NCBI RefSeq assembly: GCF_002847345.1
Contig: NZ_LXFV01000021.1
Location: forward strand, 1-64,000
Origin: Pectobacterium peruviense
GTDB lineage: Bacteria > Pseudomonadota > Gammaproteobacteria > Enterobacterales > Enterobacteriaceae
Length of the DNA: 64,000 nt
Reading direction: 5' to 3'
The notes under the pieces are model-generated. The model did not search any database, was not told where the DNA came from, and worked only from the letters and a program-made list of their open reading frames with translations. A program made the translations under genes and the position numbers. Shown here piece after piece: positions 31,858-43,912 of this stretch (positions are counted from its first letter, which is position 1; each line of letters opens with the position of its first letter).

Positions 31858-34761
31858 ATGCCTTTTACACTTGGTCAGCGCTGGATCAGCGATACGGAAA
31901 GCGAACTTGGACTGGGAACGGTTGTTGCCGTCAATACGCGTATGATAACGCTGCTTTTCCCTGCCAGCGGTGAAAACCGACTTTATTCCCGCAGTGACGC
32001 CCCCATCACCCGCGTGATGTTCAATCCCGGCGACACCGTCACCAGCCATGAAGGCTGGCAGCTCAAGGTTGATGACGTGCGAGAAGAAAAAGGGTTGCTG
32101 GTGTATTGCGGCCAACGCCTGGACGATGAAACACCGGCGGAACTGCGCGAAGTCTTTCTGGACAGCAAACTGACGTTCAACAAACCGCAAGACCGCCTGT
32201 TCGCCGGACAGATTGATCGTATGGATCGCTTTGCCCTGCGCTATCGCGCCCGCAAGCATCAGAACGAGCAGGCACTGCAACAATGGGGCGGTTTGCGCGG
32301 CATGCGTGCCAGCCTTATCCCCCATCAGCTTCACATCGCGCATGAAGTCGGCCAACGCCACGCACCACGCGTTTTGCTGGCGGACGAAGTTGGTCTGGGG
32401 AAAACCATTGAAGCTGGTATGATCATCCACCAGCAGTTGCTGGCGGGTCGTGCCAGTCGCGTGCTGATTGTCGTACCGGAAACCCTGCAACATCAGTGGC
32501 TGGTCGAAATGCTGCGCCGCTTTAACCTGCTGTTCTCACTGTTTGACGACGGGCGCTATGCCGAAGCCAAGCTGGACAGCAGTAATCCGTTTGAAACCGA
32601 ACAGTTGGTGATCTGCTCGCTGGGATTTGTTCAACGCAGCGCCCAGCGTTTTGCCCAGTTAGTCAACGCCGACTGGGATCTGCTGGTGGTTGATGAAGCC
32701 CATCATCTGGTTTGGAGTGAAGAAAGCCCCAGCCCGGAATATCAGGCCATTGAAACACTGGCACGCGCCACCCCCGCCGTTCTGCTATTAACCGCAACGC
32801 CGGAACAGCTCGGCCAACAGAGCCACTTTGCGCGCTTACGCCTGCTCGATCCCAACCGTTTCCACGACTATCAGGAATTCGTTGCCGAACAGCAGCAGTA
32901 CCGCCCAGTCGCCGACGCCGTCACACTGTTATTAGCAGGCGAAAAAGCCCAAACGGCTGAACTGAATGCGCTGAGCGATCTGCTGGGTGAACAGGACGTC
33001 GAGCCGTTGCTGAAAGCCATCAATAGCGACAGCGATGACAATCAGAAGGCGCGTCAGGAACTGATCACCATGCTGATGGATCGCCACGGCACCAGCCGCG
33101 TGTTGTTCCGCAATACGCGCCAAGGCGTTAAAGGCTTCCCGCAGCGTGTCCTGCATCAAATCCGCCTGCCGCTGCCAGCGCAGTATCAAACAGCAATCAA
33201 AGTTTCTGGCATTATGAATGCGAATAAGCCGCTGGAAACCCGCGCGCGCGACATGCTGTACCCGGAACAAATTTATCAACAGCTCGAAGGGGACGATGCC
33301 ACCTGGTGGAACTTCGATCCGCGCGTGGAATGGCTGCTGAACTACCTGACCGCCAACCGTGATGAAAAAGTGTTGGTGATCTGCGCACAGGCAGCGACAG
33401 CGCTCCAGTTGGAGCAAGTGCTGCGCACGCGTGAAGCGATCCGCGCCGCCGTCTTCCACGAAGGGTTGTCGATTCTGGAACGTGACCGCGCCGCCGCCTA
33501 TTTTGCGTCTGAAGAAGAAGGCGCACAGGTGCTGATCTGTTCAGAGATTGGCTCGGAAGGCCGTAACTTCCAGTTTGCTAGCCATTTAGTAATGTTCGAT
33601 CTGCCGTTCAACCCCGATCTGCTGGAACAGCGTATTGGTCGTCTGGACCGTATCGGGCAGGCCAGAGAAATTCAGATTCTGGTGCCCTATCTGGAAAACA
33701 CTGCGCAGGCCTTGTTGGTACGCTGGTATCACGAAGGGCTGGATGCGTTTGAGCACACCTGTCCGACAGGCCGCACCATCTATGATGCCCACCATACGCA
33801 GTTGATCGAGCGATTGACGACCGTTGGTGAACAACAGGGACTGGATGAGTTTATCCATACCTGCCGCCAACAGCACGACAGCCTGAAGCAGCAGCTTGAA
33901 CAAGGTCGCGATCGCCTGCTGGAAATGCATTCTAACGGTGGCGAACAAGCTCAGCTGTTGGCACAGGCGATTGCCGAACAGGATAATGACGTCAATCTGG
34001 TGACATTTGCTCTGAATCTGTTTGATATCGTTGGCATCAATCAGGAAGATCGCAGCGATAACCTGATCATTCTGACGCCATCCGATCATATGCTGGTGCC
34101 GGACTTCCCTGGTCTGCCGCAGGACGGTTGTACGATCACTTTCGATCGCGATCAGGCACTCTCCCGCGAAGACGCACAGTTTATCAGTTGGGAACACCCG
34201 CTCATCCGTAACGGGCTCGATCTAGTGCTGTCCGGTGATACCGGAAGTTGTGCGGTTTCTTTGCTGAAAAATAAAGCGCTGCCGGTCGGCACGTTGCTGG
34301 CTGAACTGGTTTACGTTGTGGAAGCTCAGGCACCAAAACACTTGCAACTGACTCGCTTCCTACCACCCACGCCGGTTCGCCTGCTGATGGATCGTAAAGG
34401 CACGAATCTGGCAGCACAGGTTGAGTTTGAGAGCTTCAACCGTCAGCTCAACGCGGTAAACCGTCATACTTCCAGCAAGCTGGTGAATGCAGTGCAATCC
34501 GATGTTCACGCCATGTTGCAACAGGCGGAAGCGCTAGTGGAAACGCAGGCGCGCCAGCTCATCACCGAAGCCCAACAGCAGGCCGATCTGCAACTGCGCC
34601 GCGAGTTGGAACGTTTGGAGGCGCTGAAAGCCGTCAATCCAAACATTCGTGAAGATGAGCTGACCGCACTGGAAAATCAGCGTGAGCAGGTGCTGAGCAA
34701 TCTGCACGAAGCCAACTGGCGTCTGGATGCGATCCGTCTGGTCGTGGTGACGCATCAGTAA
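31858..34761 (+). CDS. rapA: RNA polymerase-associated Swi2/Snf2 ATPase
   Basis: The 967-residue protein is almost exactly the E. coli RapA length. N-terminal Tudor-like segments ([20 protein letters not shown]) are followed by the helicase core: Walker [20 protein letters not shown] box [21 protein letters not shown], and motif [15 protein letters not shown]. It binds core RNA polymerase and promotes recycling. The gene is monocistronic, downstream of polB as in E. coli. The 184 bp between polB and rapA show nothing remarkable. Confidence 0.97.
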   Translation: MPFTLGQRWISDTESELGLGTVVAVNTRMITLLFPASGENRLYSRSDAPITRVMFNPGDTVTSHEGWQLKVDDVREEKGLLVYCGQRLDDETPAELREVFLDSKLTFNKPQDRLFAGQIDRMDRFALRYRARKHQNEQALQQWGGLRGMRASLIPHQLHIAHEVGQRHAPRVLLADEVGLGKTIEAGMIIHQQLLAGRASRVLIVVPETLQHQWLVEMLRRFNLLFSLFDDGRYAEAKLDSSNPFETEQLVICSLGFVQRSAQRFAQLVNADWDLLVVDEAHHLVWSEESPSPEYQAIETLARATPAVLLLTATPEQLGQQSHFARLRLLDPNRFHDYQEFVAEQQQYRPVADAVTLLLAGEKAQTAELNALSDLLGEQDVEPLLKAINSDSDDNQKARQELITMLMDRHGTSRVLFRNTRQGVKGFPQRVLHQIRLPLPAQYQTAIKVSGIMNANKPLETRARDMLYPEQIYQQLEGDDATWWNFDPRVEWLLNYLTANRDEKVLVICAQAATALQLEQVLRTREAIRAAVFHEGLSILERDRAAAYFASEEEGAQVLICSEIGSEGRNFQFASHLVMFDLPFNPDLLEQRIGRLDRIGQAREIQILVPYLENTAQALLVRWYHEGLDAFEHTCPTGRTIYDAHHTQLIERLTTVGEQQGLDEFIHTCRQQHDSLKQQLEQGRDRLLEMHSNGGEQAQLLAQAIAEQDNDVNLVTFALNLFDIVGINQEDRSDNLIILTPSDHMLVPDFPGLPQDGCTITFDRDQALSREDAQFISWEHPLIRNGLDLVLSGDTGSCAVSLLKNKALPVGTLLAELVYVVEAQAPKHLQLTRFLPPTPVRLLMDRKGTNLAAQVEFESFNRQLNAVNRHTSSKLVNAVQSDVHAMLQQAEALVETQARQLITEAQQQADLQLRRELERLEALKAVNPNIREDELTALENQREQVLSNLHEANWRLDAIRLVVVTHQ

Positions 34762-34767
34762 TGTGCC

Positions 34768-34810
34768 GCCCGTCCTATGCGTTATGCGTAGTATGGGCAG
34801 CCAGGTTTTT
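34768..34810 (+). terminator. Possible rapA terminator
   Basis: GCCCGTCCTATGCG and CGTAGTATGGGC form an imperfect stem, followed a few bases later by GGTTTTT. Mismatches make it a moderate candidate. Confidence 0.4.
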
Positions 34811-34834
34811 CAGCGTACGGATAGCAGCATATTA

Positions 34835-34896
34835 GGGAAAGCACGGGGATGAGGTTTCCGCAGGAACACCTCGCCCCGTGATAGGCCCGTGTATCT
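34835..34896 (-). repeat. Hairpin repeat, copy A
   Basis: Read on the minus strand it begins AGATACACGGG and contains GGGGCGAGGTGTTCC and GGAAACCTCATCCCCG, which form a hairpin. The same pattern recurs on the plus strand at 44161-44220. It lies between rapA and rluA. Confidence 0.6.
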
Positions 34897-34944
34897 CGAT
34901 CAAACAGCAACGACGTCCCTGTTTTTGCGTATTTTGGAGCGTGA

Positions 34945-35598
34945 ATGGAACCCTATAATCCGCCTACCGATCCCTGGTTGCACATTCTGTATCAGGATCA
35001 GCACATCATGGTGGTGAATAAACCCAGCGGTCTGCTGTCGGTTCCCGGCCGCGCGCCAGAACACAAAGACAGCGTGATGAACCGTATTCAGGTTGACTAC
35101 CCAACGGCCGAATCCGTTCATCGTCTGGATATGGCAACCAGCGGCGTGATTGCCGTCGCACTAACGAAAGCCGCTGAACGCGAATTAAAGCGCCAGTTTC
35201 GTGAACGCGAACCGAAGAAATCCTACCTTGCCCGCGTCTGGGGACATATGGCACAGGATGAAGGCGTCATCGATCTGCCACTGATCTGCGACTGGCCAAA
35301 CCGTCCGAAACAGAAAGTCTGCTTTGAAACAGGAAAATCAGCACAGACGGAGTATCAGGTGCTCTCACGTGACGATGACGGCACAACACGTGTCAAGCTG
35401 ATGCCGATTACCGGTCGCTCTCATCAACTGCGCGTCCACCTGCTCGCACTCGGCCACCCCATCCTCGGCGATGGGTTTTATGCGCACCCCGATGCCAAAG
35501 CAATGGCACCCCGCCTTTTACTGCACGCACAAGAGTTGGCTATCACGCATCCAGCTTTCAATACCCCGATGCACTTTCGCTGCGAAGCGGATTTCTGA
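34945..35598 (+). CDS. rluA: Dual-specificity rRNA/tRNA pseudouridine synthase
   Basis: The 217-residue protein contains the catalytic motif ESVHRLDMATSGVIAVAL, with the aspartate of RLD as nucleophile. LLSVPGR near the start, REREPKKSYLARVWG and PITGRSHQLRVHLLALGHPILGD follow. RluA modifies 23S rRNA U746 and U32 of several tRNAs in E. coli. The position between rapA and djlA is conserved. The ATG has a GGAGCG ribosome binding site. Confidence 0.97.
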   Translation: MEPYNPPTDPWLHILYQDQHIMVVNKPSGLLSVPGRAPEHKDSVMNRIQVDYPTAESVHRLDMATSGVIAVALTKAAERELKRQFREREPKKSYLARVWGHMAQDEGVIDLPLICDWPNRPKQKVCFETGKSAQTEYQVLSRDDDGTTRVKLMPITGRSHQLRVHLLALGHPILGDGFYAHPDAKAMAPRLLLHAQELAITHPAFNTPMHFRCEADF

Positions 35599-35694
35599 GA
35601 TAAACACGCGGTTGGTATTTTCAAGTCGGGCTTGGTGGGGCGATAAAATGTGGCGCGGTAAAATAGGGAAGCAATGAAGGGGAAAGAATCCGGA

Positions 35695-36585
35695 TTATTT
35701 TGTCTGATTCGCGCTTTTCAACAATTCATAAGCAGCCTGAATATCCTGCGCTTTGCGTTTGGCCATCTCCATCATCCTCGGTGAAAGCTTCTTGGCGACC
35801 AGCTTGTCAGGGTGGTGTTCGCTCATAAGTTTGCGATAGGCGCGTTTAATCGTCGCGGCATCATCACTACTGCGCACACCCAGCGTACGACAGGCACTTT
35901 CGACCGTTGGTCCACGTGGCGGAGAGGGCGGGCGTTGGCCGCCATAAGAGTGTCCGTTAGAGTAGCCGCCGCTGGAATAATTATTGCTGCGCCGTTGATG
36001 CGATTTACCGTTTTGGCGTGACTGATTCTGCCGAGACTGCTGCCCCGTGGGGCTTTCCATATTTCGCAGAAAAAACTCAAACTGCTCACGCGTCACGCCC
36101 AGTTCATCAGCAATCACGTACAGCACACGACGTTCATTCGGATGCAGAACACCGTCGACAAACGCGACCTGAAGCTGAATTTCCAGAAACATCTTAATTA
36201 AATCAAAACGCCCCAGACAGGCATCGCGAAGCTTGCGTAATTTTATTCGCAAAGGGAAATGACTGGTCTTTCCATCGCGGAAAGCCCGTTGAGCGGCAGC
36301 TCTGGCCTCACCAAATAGCTCAAGGCGATCCATCATTTTGGTCGCGATCTTGATATCCGCTTCCGTCACCCGACCTTTGGATTTGGTCAGATGCCCCATA
36401 GCCTGAAAGGTCGTGAGAAAGAACAATGACTGACGGGTGGACTGAGCAGAGAAATAATCACGGCGACGTGATGCCCGGGCTCTGTCAATCCAATGCCCCA
36501 TCAGTAAACCCATGATCATTCCCCAGATGCCAGCACTTGAGACAATTCCCAGCGCCAACCCCAGCAACTTTCCCCAATACCGCAT
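35695..36585 (-). CDS. djlA: Membrane-anchored DnaJ-like co-chaperone
   Basis: The 296-residue protein has one N-terminal membrane span rich in glycine ([25 protein letters not shown]). A TerB-like helical domain ([15 protein letters not shown] to [17 protein letters not shown]) follows, then a long Gln/Ser/Gly/Asn linker (about residues 180-225), then a C-terminal J domain with the essential SEHHPDKLV motif. It recruits DnaK at the inner membrane. It is divergent from lptD. The linker is longer than in E. coli DjlA, whose total length is 271. Confidence 0.95.
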   Translation of the reverse strand: MRYWGKLLGLALGIVSSAGIWGMIMGLLMGHWIDRARASRRRDYFSAQSTRQSLFFLTTFQAMGHLTKSKGRVTEADIKIATKMMDRLELFGEARAAAQRAFRDGKTSHFPLRIKLRKLRDACLGRFDLIKMFLEIQLQVAFVDGVLHPNERRVLYVIADELGVTREQFEFFLRNMESPTGQQSRQNQSRQNGKSHQRRSNNYSSGGYSNGHSYGGQRPPSPPRGPTVESACRTLGVRSSDDAATIKRAYRKLMSEHHPDKLVAKKLSPRMMEMAKRKAQDIQAAYELLKSANQTK

Positions 36586-36770
36586 ATACTCCTCAAATCC
36601 TCATGCCGTCAGCCAAAAATTGCTTTATCATACCTGTCATTTATCTTTGCACCTAACGGCGGTGCGTATAGGCGGTGGGGATTTAACACTGGCGCAACGC
36701 TAACGAGTGATATAGTCTCTGACCGTTTGCCGGCATGATGCCCCTGATGACGGAACACCTGATACCACGT

Positions 36771-39134
36771 ATGAAAAAAAGTTTCCCAACTCTGCTGGCC
36801 ACTCTGGTTTGGTCGGCGCTTTACAGCCAGCACGCGCTGGCCGATCTCGCTGAACAGTGCATGCTGGGTGTACCTACGTACAACAGACCACTGGTAACCG
36901 GCGATCCCAATCAGCTGCCGGTCAATATCCAGGCCGACAAAACCGAAGCCAACTATCCCGACAATGCCAAATTCATTGGCAATGTTAACATCCAGCAGGG
37001 TAACAGCGTTATGACCGCCGAGCAGGTGGAGCTGAACCAGTTGGATCCGACAACGCAGGGTAGCACGCCTACGCGTACCATTACTGCGACGGGAAATGTC
37101 CACTACAACGACAATCAGGTCATCCTGAAAGGCCCTAAAGCCTGGGCCAACCTGAGCACCAAAGATACCGACGTCTATGAAGGCGACTATCAGATGGTGG
37201 GCCGTCAAGGGCGTGGTTCCGCCGACAAAATGAAAATGCGTGATAGCAATCGCTACACCATTCTGGAAAACGGCTCCTTCACTTCCTGTCTGCCGGGAGA
37301 TAATAGCTGGAGTGTCGTCGGTTCGGAAGTAATTCAAGACAGAGAAGAACAGGTTGCTGAAATCTGGAACGCGCGCTTCAAGATTGGTGGCGTGCCGGTG
37401 TTCTACAGCCCGTATTTACAACTTCCTATCGGCGATAAACGACGCTCTGGCTTTCTAATCCCCAATGCGAAATATGGTAGCAGCAATGGCTTTGAACTGC
37501 TGACGCCCTATTACTGGAATATCGCCCCTAATTTTGACGCCACCATCACGCCGCATCTGCAAACCAAACGTGGCATGCAGTGGCAGAACGAATTCCGCTA
37601 TCTGACCACACCGGGCCTTGGCGTTATTCAGTTCGACTGGCTACCTAACGACAGTGAATACGCCAAAACCTCACCGCAAGACGATAATGATACCCGCTGG
37701 TTGTTCCACTGGGGTCACAGCGGCGTGATGGATCAGGTGTGGCGTTTTAACGCAGACTACACAAAAGTCAGCGACGACCGCTACTTTACCGATCTGGATT
37801 CGCATTACGGTTCAACCACCGATGGTTACGTTACCCAAAAACTCAGTGCGGGCTATGCGAACCAAAACTGGAATACCACACTGTCCACCAGACAGTTTCA
37901 GGTCTTTTCCAATGTGACCAGCCGTGATGTGTACCGCGCAGAGCCCCAGCTTGATATCAATTATTACCAGAATGATATCGGCCCGGTTGATATGCACCTT
38001 TATGGTCAGGCGGTAAAATTTACCAACGTCAACGACAATCGGCCAGAAGCGACGCGTCTGCACGTTGAACCTACGCTGAATCTTCCGCTGGCAAACCGCT
38101 GGGCCAGCCTGAACACCGAAGCCAAGCTATTAGCAACGCACTACCAACAGGATAATCTGGAACGTTACCGTGCAGATCCGAATGTCAGTGACGTGAATAA
38201 AAATGCGCTCAAAAGTTCAGTTAACCGCGTTATGCCGCAATATAAAGTCGATGGCAAAATGGTCTTTGAACGCGAAATGGACTGGTCACAGGCCTATACC
38301 CAGACGTTGGAGCCTCGCGCGCAATACCTGTACGTGCCTTATCGCGATCAAAGCAGCATTCATACCTATGACTCGACATTGATGCAGACCGACTATTCTG
38401 GCCTGTTCCGCGATCGCAGCTACAGCGGCCTGGATCGCATCGCGTCCGCGAATCAGATTGCGACCGGTGTCACCACGCGTATTTATGATGATGCGTTAGT
38501 TGAACGTTTTAACGCTTCTATTGGTCAAATCTATTACTTCGATCGTCCACGCACGGGTGACCGCAACACGTCACTCGATAAAAGTGATAACAACGGCAGC
38601 CAGGTGTGGGCCGGTGATTCCTTCCTGAAAATCGATGACAGTTGGGGCGTTCGCGGCGGTCTGCAATATGACAATCGCCTGAACGAAGTCGCACTGGGCG
38701 ACGTCGTGTTAGAATACCGTCGCGATGCGGAACGGCTGGTGCAGTTAAACTACCGTTACGCCAGCCCTGAATATATTCGCGACATGCTGCCGAACGTGAC
38801 CAATCAGGGTTCTCAGCAAGGTATTTCTCAGGTAGGTGTTACCGCTAGCTGGCCGATCGTCGAACGTTGGGCTGTTGTGGGTGCTTATTATTACGACACC
38901 AAGGCCAATCAGCCAGCAAACCAGCTTATTGGCTTACAGTACAATACCTGCTGCTGGGCGGTGAGCGTCGGTTATGAACGTAAAATTACCGACTGGAACA
39001 GCGCCAGCCGCAGCAGCGAATACGACAACAAAGTGTCATTTAATATCGAATTACGTGGTTTAAGCAGTAATTACAGCCTGGGTTCCGACAAAATGCTGCG
39101 CTCGGGTATTTTGCCTTACCAGCGCGCGTTCTGA
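36771..39134 (+). CDS. lptD: LPS-assembly outer membrane protein LptD
   Basis: The chosen start [24 protein letters not shown] gives a signal peptide and 787 residues; an upstream in-frame ATG at 36735 adds twelve. The N-terminal beta-taco ([21 protein letters not shown]) receives LPS, and the rest is the 26-strand barrel. Four cysteines of the disulfide network are present: one near the N-terminus (EQCMLG), one in [10 protein letters not shown] and the adjacent pair in [14 protein letters not shown]. It inserts LPS with LptE. It is first in the lptD-surA-pdxA-rsmA-apaG-apaH series. Confidence 0.97.
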   Translation: MKKSFPTLLATLVWSALYSQHALADLAEQCMLGVPTYNRPLVTGDPNQLPVNIQADKTEANYPDNAKFIGNVNIQQGNSVMTAEQVELNQLDPTTQGSTPTRTITATGNVHYNDNQVILKGPKAWANLSTKDTDVYEGDYQMVGRQGRGSADKMKMRDSNRYTILENGSFTSCLPGDNSWSVVGSEVIQDREEQVAEIWNARFKIGGVPVFYSPYLQLPIGDKRRSGFLIPNAKYGSSNGFELLTPYYWNIAPNFDATITPHLQTKRGMQWQNEFRYLTTPGLGVIQFDWLPNDSEYAKTSPQDDNDTRWLFHWGHSGVMDQVWRFNADYTKVSDDRYFTDLDSHYGSTTDGYVTQKLSAGYANQNWNTTLSTRQFQVFSNVTSRDVYRAEPQLDINYYQNDIGPVDMHLYGQAVKFTNVNDNRPEATRLHVEPTLNLPLANRWASLNTEAKLLATHYQQDNLERYRADPNVSDVNKNALKSSVNRVMPQYKVDGKMVFEREMDWSQAYTQTLEPRAQYLYVPYRDQSSIHTYDSTLMQTDYSGLFRDRSYSGLDRIASANQIATGVTTRIYDDALVERFNASIGQIYYFDRPRTGDRNTSLDKSDNNGSQVWAGDSFLKIDDSWGVRGGLQYDNRLNEVALGDVVLEYRRDAERLVQLNYRYASPEYIRDMLPNVTNQGSQQGISQVGVTASWPIVERWAVVGAYYYDTKANQPANQLIGLQYNTCCWAVSVGYERKITDWNSASRSSEYDNKVSFNIELRGLSSNYSLGSDKMLRSGILPYQRAF

Positions 39135-39230
39135 TGTCATCCAGAGTGCTGAGCCGATAAACACAAACAGTCTGTCTTACGGAAATGTTGGAACTTTAAC
39201 CCGCCTTGCGGATGAAATAATGGGAAAGGT

Positions 39231-40526
39231 ATGAAGAACTGGAGAACGCTTATTCTCGGATTGGCACTGAGTGCCTCTACCGCGTTCGCAGCACCACAGG
39301 TGGTTGATAAAGTCGCAGCAGTCGTCGATAACAGCGTCGTACTGGAAAGTGATGTAAACAGTCTTTTGCAGTCGGTGAAACTGAACGCCCAGCAGGCCGG
39401 GCAACAGTTACCGGATGATGCCACGTTGCGTCATCAGATTACCGATCGCCTGATCATGGATAATATCATCCTGCAAATGGCGCAGAAGATGGGTATCCAG
39501 GTGACGGATGAGCAGTTGGATCAGGCAATCACTAATATTGCCGGTCAGAACCGCATGTCTATCGACCAGTTAAAGAGTCAGTTGGCTTATGAAGGTCTGA
39601 ACTACAACACTTACCGTAGCCAGATTCGCAAAGAAATGCTGATTTCGGAAGTGCGCAACAACGAAGTCCGCCGTCGCGTTACCGTGCTGCCGCAGGAAGT
39701 CGATACGTTAGCGAAGCAAATTGCTAACCAGACAGGCGAGAATGATGAGTTGAATCTAAGCCACATTCTGATCCCATTACCGGAAAACCCGACTCAACAG
39801 CAGGTTGATGAGGCGGAAAATCTGGCTACGTCACTGGTGAAACAAATCAGTGAAGGGGCAGATTTCGGTAAGCTGGCCATCACCTATTCATCTGATTCTC
39901 AGGCGCTGAAAGGCGGCCAAATGGGTTGGGGCAAGTTGCAGGAAATTCCAACGCTGTTTGCTGAACGCTTAACACAGGTGCAGAAGGGCCAAGTCGTCGG
40001 CCCGATCCGTTCTGGTGTGGGTTTCCACATTCTGAAAGTTAACGATATTCGCGGCGGTAACAAAAGCGTCTCGGTAACTGAAACGCATGCTCGCCATATT
40101 TTGATCAAACCGTCTGTCGTGATGACGGACAGCCAGGCGCAAGCCAAACTGGCCGACGTTGCACAGCAGATCAAAAACGGCAGCACCGATTTCGCGGCAC
40201 AAGCCAAACTGCTGTCTCAGGATCCGGGATCGGCCAATCAGGGCGGCGACCTTGGCTGGGCTTCTCCAGATATGTACGATCCGGCCTTCCGTGATGCGTT
40301 GCTGAAACTGAAGAAAGGCGAAATCAGCCAACCCGTTCACTCCTCTTTTGGCTGGCACCTGATTCAGTTGCTGGACACCCGTCAGGTTGATAAAACTGAC
40401 GCGGCACAAAAAGAGCAAGCGTACCGTATGATCTTTAATCGTAAATTCGCTGAAGAAGCGCAAACCTGGATGCAGGAACAGCGTGCAGCGGCTTATGTCA
40501 AAGTGATTAATGGCGCCACTAACTAA
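39231..40526 (+). CDS. surA: Periplasmic chaperone and peptidyl-prolyl isomerase SurA
   Basis: The 431-residue protein has a signal peptide ending AFAAPQ and an N-terminal chaperone domain ([22 protein letters not shown]). Two parvulin domains start at [11 protein letters not shown] and [10 protein letters not shown], with [13 protein letters not shown] and [14 protein letters not shown] motifs, and a C-terminal helix follows. It escorts outer membrane proteins, including LptD encoded just upstream. Its stop shares a base with the pdxA start. Confidence 0.97.
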   Translation: MKNWRTLILGLALSASTAFAAPQVVDKVAAVVDNSVVLESDVNSLLQSVKLNAQQAGQQLPDDATLRHQITDRLIMDNIILQMAQKMGIQVTDEQLDQAITNIAGQNRMSIDQLKSQLAYEGLNYNTYRSQIRKEMLISEVRNNEVRRRVTVLPQEVDTLAKQIANQTGENDELNLSHILIPLPENPTQQQVDEAENLATSLVKQISEGADFGKLAITYSSDSQALKGGQMGWGKLQEIPTLFAERLTQVQKGQVVGPIRSGVGFHILKVNDIRGGNKSVSVTETHARHILIKPSVVMTDSQAQAKLADVAQQIKNGSTDFAAQAKLLSQDPGSANQGGDLGWASPDMYDPAFRDALLKLKKGEISQPVHSSFGWHLIQLLDTRQVDKTDAAQKEQAYRMIFNRKFAEEAQTWMQEQRAAAYVKVINGATN

Positions 40527-41527
40527 TGCAGACTAAGAGCAATACACCACGCGTTGTGATCACCCCCGGCGAACCCGCCGGGATTGGCCCCGATCTGGTG
40601 ATTGCTCTGGCGCAGCAGGCCTGGCCTGTAGAGCTTGTGATCTGTGCGGATCCTGACCTGTTATTAACTCGCGCATTGCAGCTGTCTATGCCGCTGACGC
40701 TGCGTGACTATCAATCTGGCCAGCCCGCACAGCCACAACAGGCAGGTAGTCTCACCATCCTGCCGATCGCCGCACCAGCAACCGTCATTGCGGGTCAATT
40801 GAATGTGGCTAACAGCGCTTATGTCGTTGAAACATTAGCCCGTGCTTGTGATGGTTGCTTGAACGGCGAGTTCGCCGCATTGATTACCGGCCCGGTACAT
40901 AAAGGCATTATCAACGATGCTGGTGTCCCTTTCAGCGGGCACACTGAGTTTTTCGCCGATCGCAGCAGCTGTGACCGTGTCGTCATGATGCTGGCGACGG
41001 AAGAGTTGCGCGTCGCTTTAGCGACCACGCACTTACCGCTTGCTGCCGTTTCTGCGGCAATTACCCGCCAGAGCCTGCATGAAGTCATCACGATCTTACA
41101 TCATGATTTGCAGACAAAATTCGGCATCGTTCAACCACAGATCTATGTTTGTGGATTGAATCCTCATGCCGGTGAAGGCGGTCATATGGGCCGTGAAGAG
41201 CTGGATGTGATTAATCCGGCACTGGACGAGCTTCGGCAACAAGGCATCACGCTGATTGGGCCGTTGCCTGCCGACACGCTTTTCCAGCCAAAGTATCTGC
41301 AACACGCTGACGCCGTTTTGGCGATGTATCACGATCAAGGGCTCCCGGTTCTGAAATATCAGGGCTTCGGGCGCGCTGTTAATATCACACTGGGGCTACC
41401 GTTTATCCGCACGTCGGTCGATCACGGTACAGCACTAGAGCTGGCCGCAACCGGTAGCGCAGAGCCTGGTAGCTTCATCACGGCATTAAATCTTGCCATT
41501 AAAATGATAAAGAATAGTAATGAATAA
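40526..41527 (+). CDS. pdxA: 4-hydroxythreonine-4-phosphate dehydrogenase
   Basis: The 333-residue enzyme acts in pyridoxal phosphate synthesis, oxidising 4-phosphohydroxy-L-threonine with NAD. Motifs are [13 protein letters not shown] at the start, [22 protein letters not shown] with a metal-binding histidine, [17 protein letters not shown], and [20 protein letters not shown]. It is coupled to surA by a one-base overlap and to rsmA by an eight-base overlap. Confidence 0.97.
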   Translation: MQTKSNTPRVVITPGEPAGIGPDLVIALAQQAWPVELVICADPDLLLTRALQLSMPLTLRDYQSGQPAQPQQAGSLTILPIAAPATVIAGQLNVANSAYVVETLARACDGCLNGEFAALITGPVHKGIINDAGVPFSGHTEFFADRSSCDRVVMMLATEELRVALATTHLPLAAVSAAITRQSLHEVITILHHDLQTKFGIVQPQIYVCGLNPHAGEGGHMGREELDVINPALDELRQQGITLIGPLPADTLFQPKYLQHADAVLAMYHDQGLPVLKYQGFGRAVNITLGLPFIRTSVDHGTALELAATGSAEPGSFITALNLAIKMIKNSNE

Positions 41528-42338
41528 TCGCGTACACCAAGGTCACTTCGCCCGTAAACGTTTTGGGCAAAACTTTTTAAACGATCATTTCGTGATCGAT
41601 AGCATCGTTTCGGCCATCCATCCTCAGCCAGGTCAGGCTGTGGTAGAAATCGGTCCGGGGCTCGGCGCGTTGACGGCGCCGATCGGCGACAGAATGGATC
41701 GTTTTACTGTCATTGAGCTGGACAGGGATCTGGCAGCACGGTTGGAAAAGCATCCGACGCTAAAAGATAAGCTGACGATTATTCAGCAAGACGCCATGAC
41801 GATCGATTTCGCCGCGCTCGCTGAACAGGCCGGGCAGCCACTGCGTGTTTTTGGCAACCTGCCGTATAATATTTCCACACCGCTCATGTTCCATCTGTTC
41901 ACCTATACTCAATCTATCCGCGACATGCACTTTATGTTGCAGAAAGAAGTGGTTAACCGTTTGGTGGCAGGGCCGAACAGCAAAGCCTTCGGACGCCTGA
42001 GCGTTATGGCACAGTATTATTGTCAGATAATTCCGGTGCTTGAAGTGCCACCGGAGGCATTCAAGCCTGCGCCTAAAGTCGATTCTGCCGTAGTGCGGCT
42101 TGTACCTCATGCCGTAATCCCCCACCCGGTCAGTGATATTCGTGTGCTGAGCCGCATCACCACGGAAGCGTTTAACCAGCGCCGTAAAACATTGCGTAAC
42201 AGTCTCGGCAACCTGTTCACCCCAGAAACGCTCACCGAGCTGGGTATCAATGTCACCAGCCGCGCCGAGAATGTGACCGTTGAGCAATACTGCCGATTGG
42301 CAAACTGGTTAAGCGAGCATCCGGCAAAACAGGAATAA
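41520..42338 (+). CDS. rsmA: 16S rRNA A1518/A1519 dimethyltransferase
   Basis: The 272-residue KsgA enzyme has the [11 protein letters not shown] motif, SAM-binding [10 protein letters not shown] and the NLPYN catalytic motif ([12 protein letters not shown]). It dimethylates two adjacent adenines near the 3' end of 16S rRNA late in 30S assembly. It overlaps pdxA by eight bases and is followed by apaG after 12 bases. Confidence 0.97.
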   Translation: MNNRVHQGHFARKRFGQNFLNDHFVIDSIVSAIHPQPGQAVVEIGPGLGALTAPIGDRMDRFTVIELDRDLAARLEKHPTLKDKLTIIQQDAMTIDFAALAEQAGQPLRVFGNLPYNISTPLMFHLFTYTQSIRDMHFMLQKEVVNRLVAGPNSKAFGRLSVMAQYYCQIIPVLEVPPEAFKPAPKVDSAVVRLVPHAVIPHPVSDIRVLSRITTEAFNQRRKTLRNSLGNLFTPETLTELGINVTSRAENVTVEQYCRLANWLSEHPAKQE

Positions 42339-42350
42339 CTGGAGTTCATC

Positions 42351-42728
42351 ATGATTAATGCGCCCCGTGTTTGTTTACAGGTTCAGAGCTTCTATGTGGA
42401 ATCACAATCGGAGCCTGATGAAGAGCGTTTCGTGTTTGCTTACACGATTACGGTTCGCAATCTGGGGCGTCATGAAGTCCAGCTTTTGGGGCGTTATTGG
42501 CTAATAACCAACGGTAACGGCCGCCAGACCGAAGTTCAAGGTGAAGGCGTAGTCGGTGAACAGCCGATTATCCAGCCTGGCGGCGAGTTCCAATATACCA
42601 GCGGTGCAGTCATAGAAACGCCTCTCGGCACGATGGAAGGCCACTACCACATGGTTGACCATCAGGGTAAAGCGTTTCAGGTTCCAATCCCCGTCTTCCG
42701 ACTGGCAATTCCTTCACTGATACATTAA
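42351..42728 (+). CDS. apaG: ApaG domain protein
   Basis: A 125-residue protein with the ApaG beta-sandwich: [47 protein letters not shown] and [11 protein letters not shown]. The fibronectin-type fold is known, but the biochemical role in bacteria is not settled. The ATG follows CTGGAG. It lies two bases before apaH, the conserved order. Confidence 0.96.
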   Translation: MINAPRVCLQVQSFYVESQSEPDEERFVFAYTITVRNLGRHEVQLLGRYWLITNGNGRQTEVQGEGVVGEQPIIQPGGEFQYTSGAVIETPLGTMEGHYHMVDHQGKAFQVPIPVFRLAIPSLIH

Positions 42729-42730
42729 TT

Positions 42731-43576
42731 ATGTCTACTTATTTAGTTGGCGATGTTCACGGCTGTTTAGTTGAACTCAAAGCGCTATTGGCGCAAGTTT
42801 CCTTTAATCCTGAGCAAGATACGCTTTGGTTAACTGGCGATTTAGTCGCACGCGGGCCGGATTCACTTCAGGTTCTGCGCTTCGTTCGTTCTCTTGGTTC
42901 ATCTGTCCGTATGGTGCTGGGCAATCACGATCTGCACCTGCTAGCCGTTTATGCAGGTATCAGCCGTAATAAACCGAAAGATCGTCTCAACGACCTTCTC
43001 ACCGCACCGGACGCAGATGAGCTAATCAACTGGCTACGTCGCCAGCCGATCTTGCAGGTTGATGACGATCTGAAGCTAGTCATGGCGCATGCGGGCATCA
43101 CACCACAGTGGGATCTGCCGACAGCACTCATGTGCGCGCGCGAAGTCGAATCGATCCTGAGCAGCGATAGCTACCCGCTTTTCCTCGATGCCATGTATGG
43201 CGATATGCCGAACCACTGGAGCCCAGAGCTTAGCGGTCTGGCGCGTCTGCGTTTTAGCACCAACGTCTTTACCCGTATGCGCTACTGCTTCTCCGGCGGA
43301 CAGTTGGATATGCTCTGCAAAGAGCCGCCTAATCAGGCACCTTCTCTGCTAAAACCGTGGTTTGATTTACCAAGCCAGATCGCTGGGGAATACGCTATTG
43401 TGTTCGGCCACTGGGCATCATTGGAAGGGAAAGGCACGCCGGAAAACATTTATGCGCTGGATACCGGGTGCTGTTGGGGGGGAGAACTAACCATGCTGCG
43501 TTGGGACGATAAGCGTTATTTCACGCAACCGTCACTCTCATCAAACACCGAACTCTCAGGTGATATCACGCTCTAA
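42731..43576 (+). CDS. apaH: Diadenosine tetraphosphatase (symmetrical)
   Basis: The 281-residue phosphoesterase has the metal-binding motifs [17 protein letters not shown] and GNHDLHLLA, plus MAHAG and FGHWASLEG. It cleaves Ap4A to two ADP and also removes Np4 caps from RNA. It ends the surA-apaH run. E. coli has folA next. Here about 2.3 kb of accessory DNA separates them. Confidence 0.97.
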   Translation: MSTYLVGDVHGCLVELKALLAQVSFNPEQDTLWLTGDLVARGPDSLQVLRFVRSLGSSVRMVLGNHDLHLLAVYAGISRNKPKDRLNDLLTAPDADELINWLRRQPILQVDDDLKLVMAHAGITPQWDLPTALMCAREVESILSSDSYPLFLDAMYGDMPNHWSPELSGLARLRFSTNVFTRMRYCFSGGQLDMLCKEPPNQAPSLLKPWFDLPSQIAGEYAIVFGHWASLEGKGTPENIYALDTGCCWGGELTMLRWDDKRYFTQPSLSSNTELSGDITL

Positions 43577-43647
43577 CTCAGTAAGTAGATGCACGGATGC
43601 ATTTACCTCATCGCCAGCCGTACTATTCTCACAGAAAGAGGAAAGTG

Positions 43648-43842
43648 TCATAGAAAGGGGAAGGTCGTCCCAGACTGACTCTTTTTGGATGACGGAACGG
43701 CTAACGCCTCGGCGGGAATCGACCAGATGCCGCCACCAAGAAACCCTGCCAGACCAACGGCCTCTACACCGCCTGACGGTAATTCGCGGCGGCGTGGATC
43801 GTTCAAACGGTCAGTATTCAGATTGCTGTTTCTGTTTGTCAT
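43648..43842 (-). CDS. Small unrecognised ORF with strong ribosome binding site
   Basis: I do not recognise this 64-residue product. The ATG at 43842 is preceded by GATGGAGGCAGTACAT, an excellent Shine-Dalgarno at proper distance, which is why I keep it. The first 23 residues are polar and basic (MTNRNSNLNTDRLNDPRRRE). A glycine-rich hydrophobic stretch follows (GVEAVGLAGFLGGGIWSIPA), then a Ser/Lys tail ending FPFL. There are no cysteines. The double-glycine pattern recalls leader-type peptides, but no processing genes are nearby. It is antisense-oriented to apaH, facing its 3' end. An in-frame ATG five codons upstream has no better signal. Confidence 0.45.
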   Translation of the reverse strand: MTNRNSNLNTDRLNDPRRRELPSGGVEAVGLAGFLGGGIWSIPAEALAVPSSKKSQSGTTFPFL

Positions 43843-43912
43843 ATGTACTGCCTCCATCTATCAAACACAGTGATTTACATGTATTTCGAATTAACCACAT
43901 TTCAATTTAATT

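Noticed and set aside
31858-34761. Swi2/Snf2 helicase as a defence component (DISARM/DrmD-like)
   Set aside because: Length, N-terminal Tudor-like segment and location between polB and rluA identify it as RapA.
43560-43910. 116-codon plus-strand ORF overlapping the end of apaH
   Set aside because: Lacks a ribosome binding site and overlaps the better-supported minus-strand small ORF.
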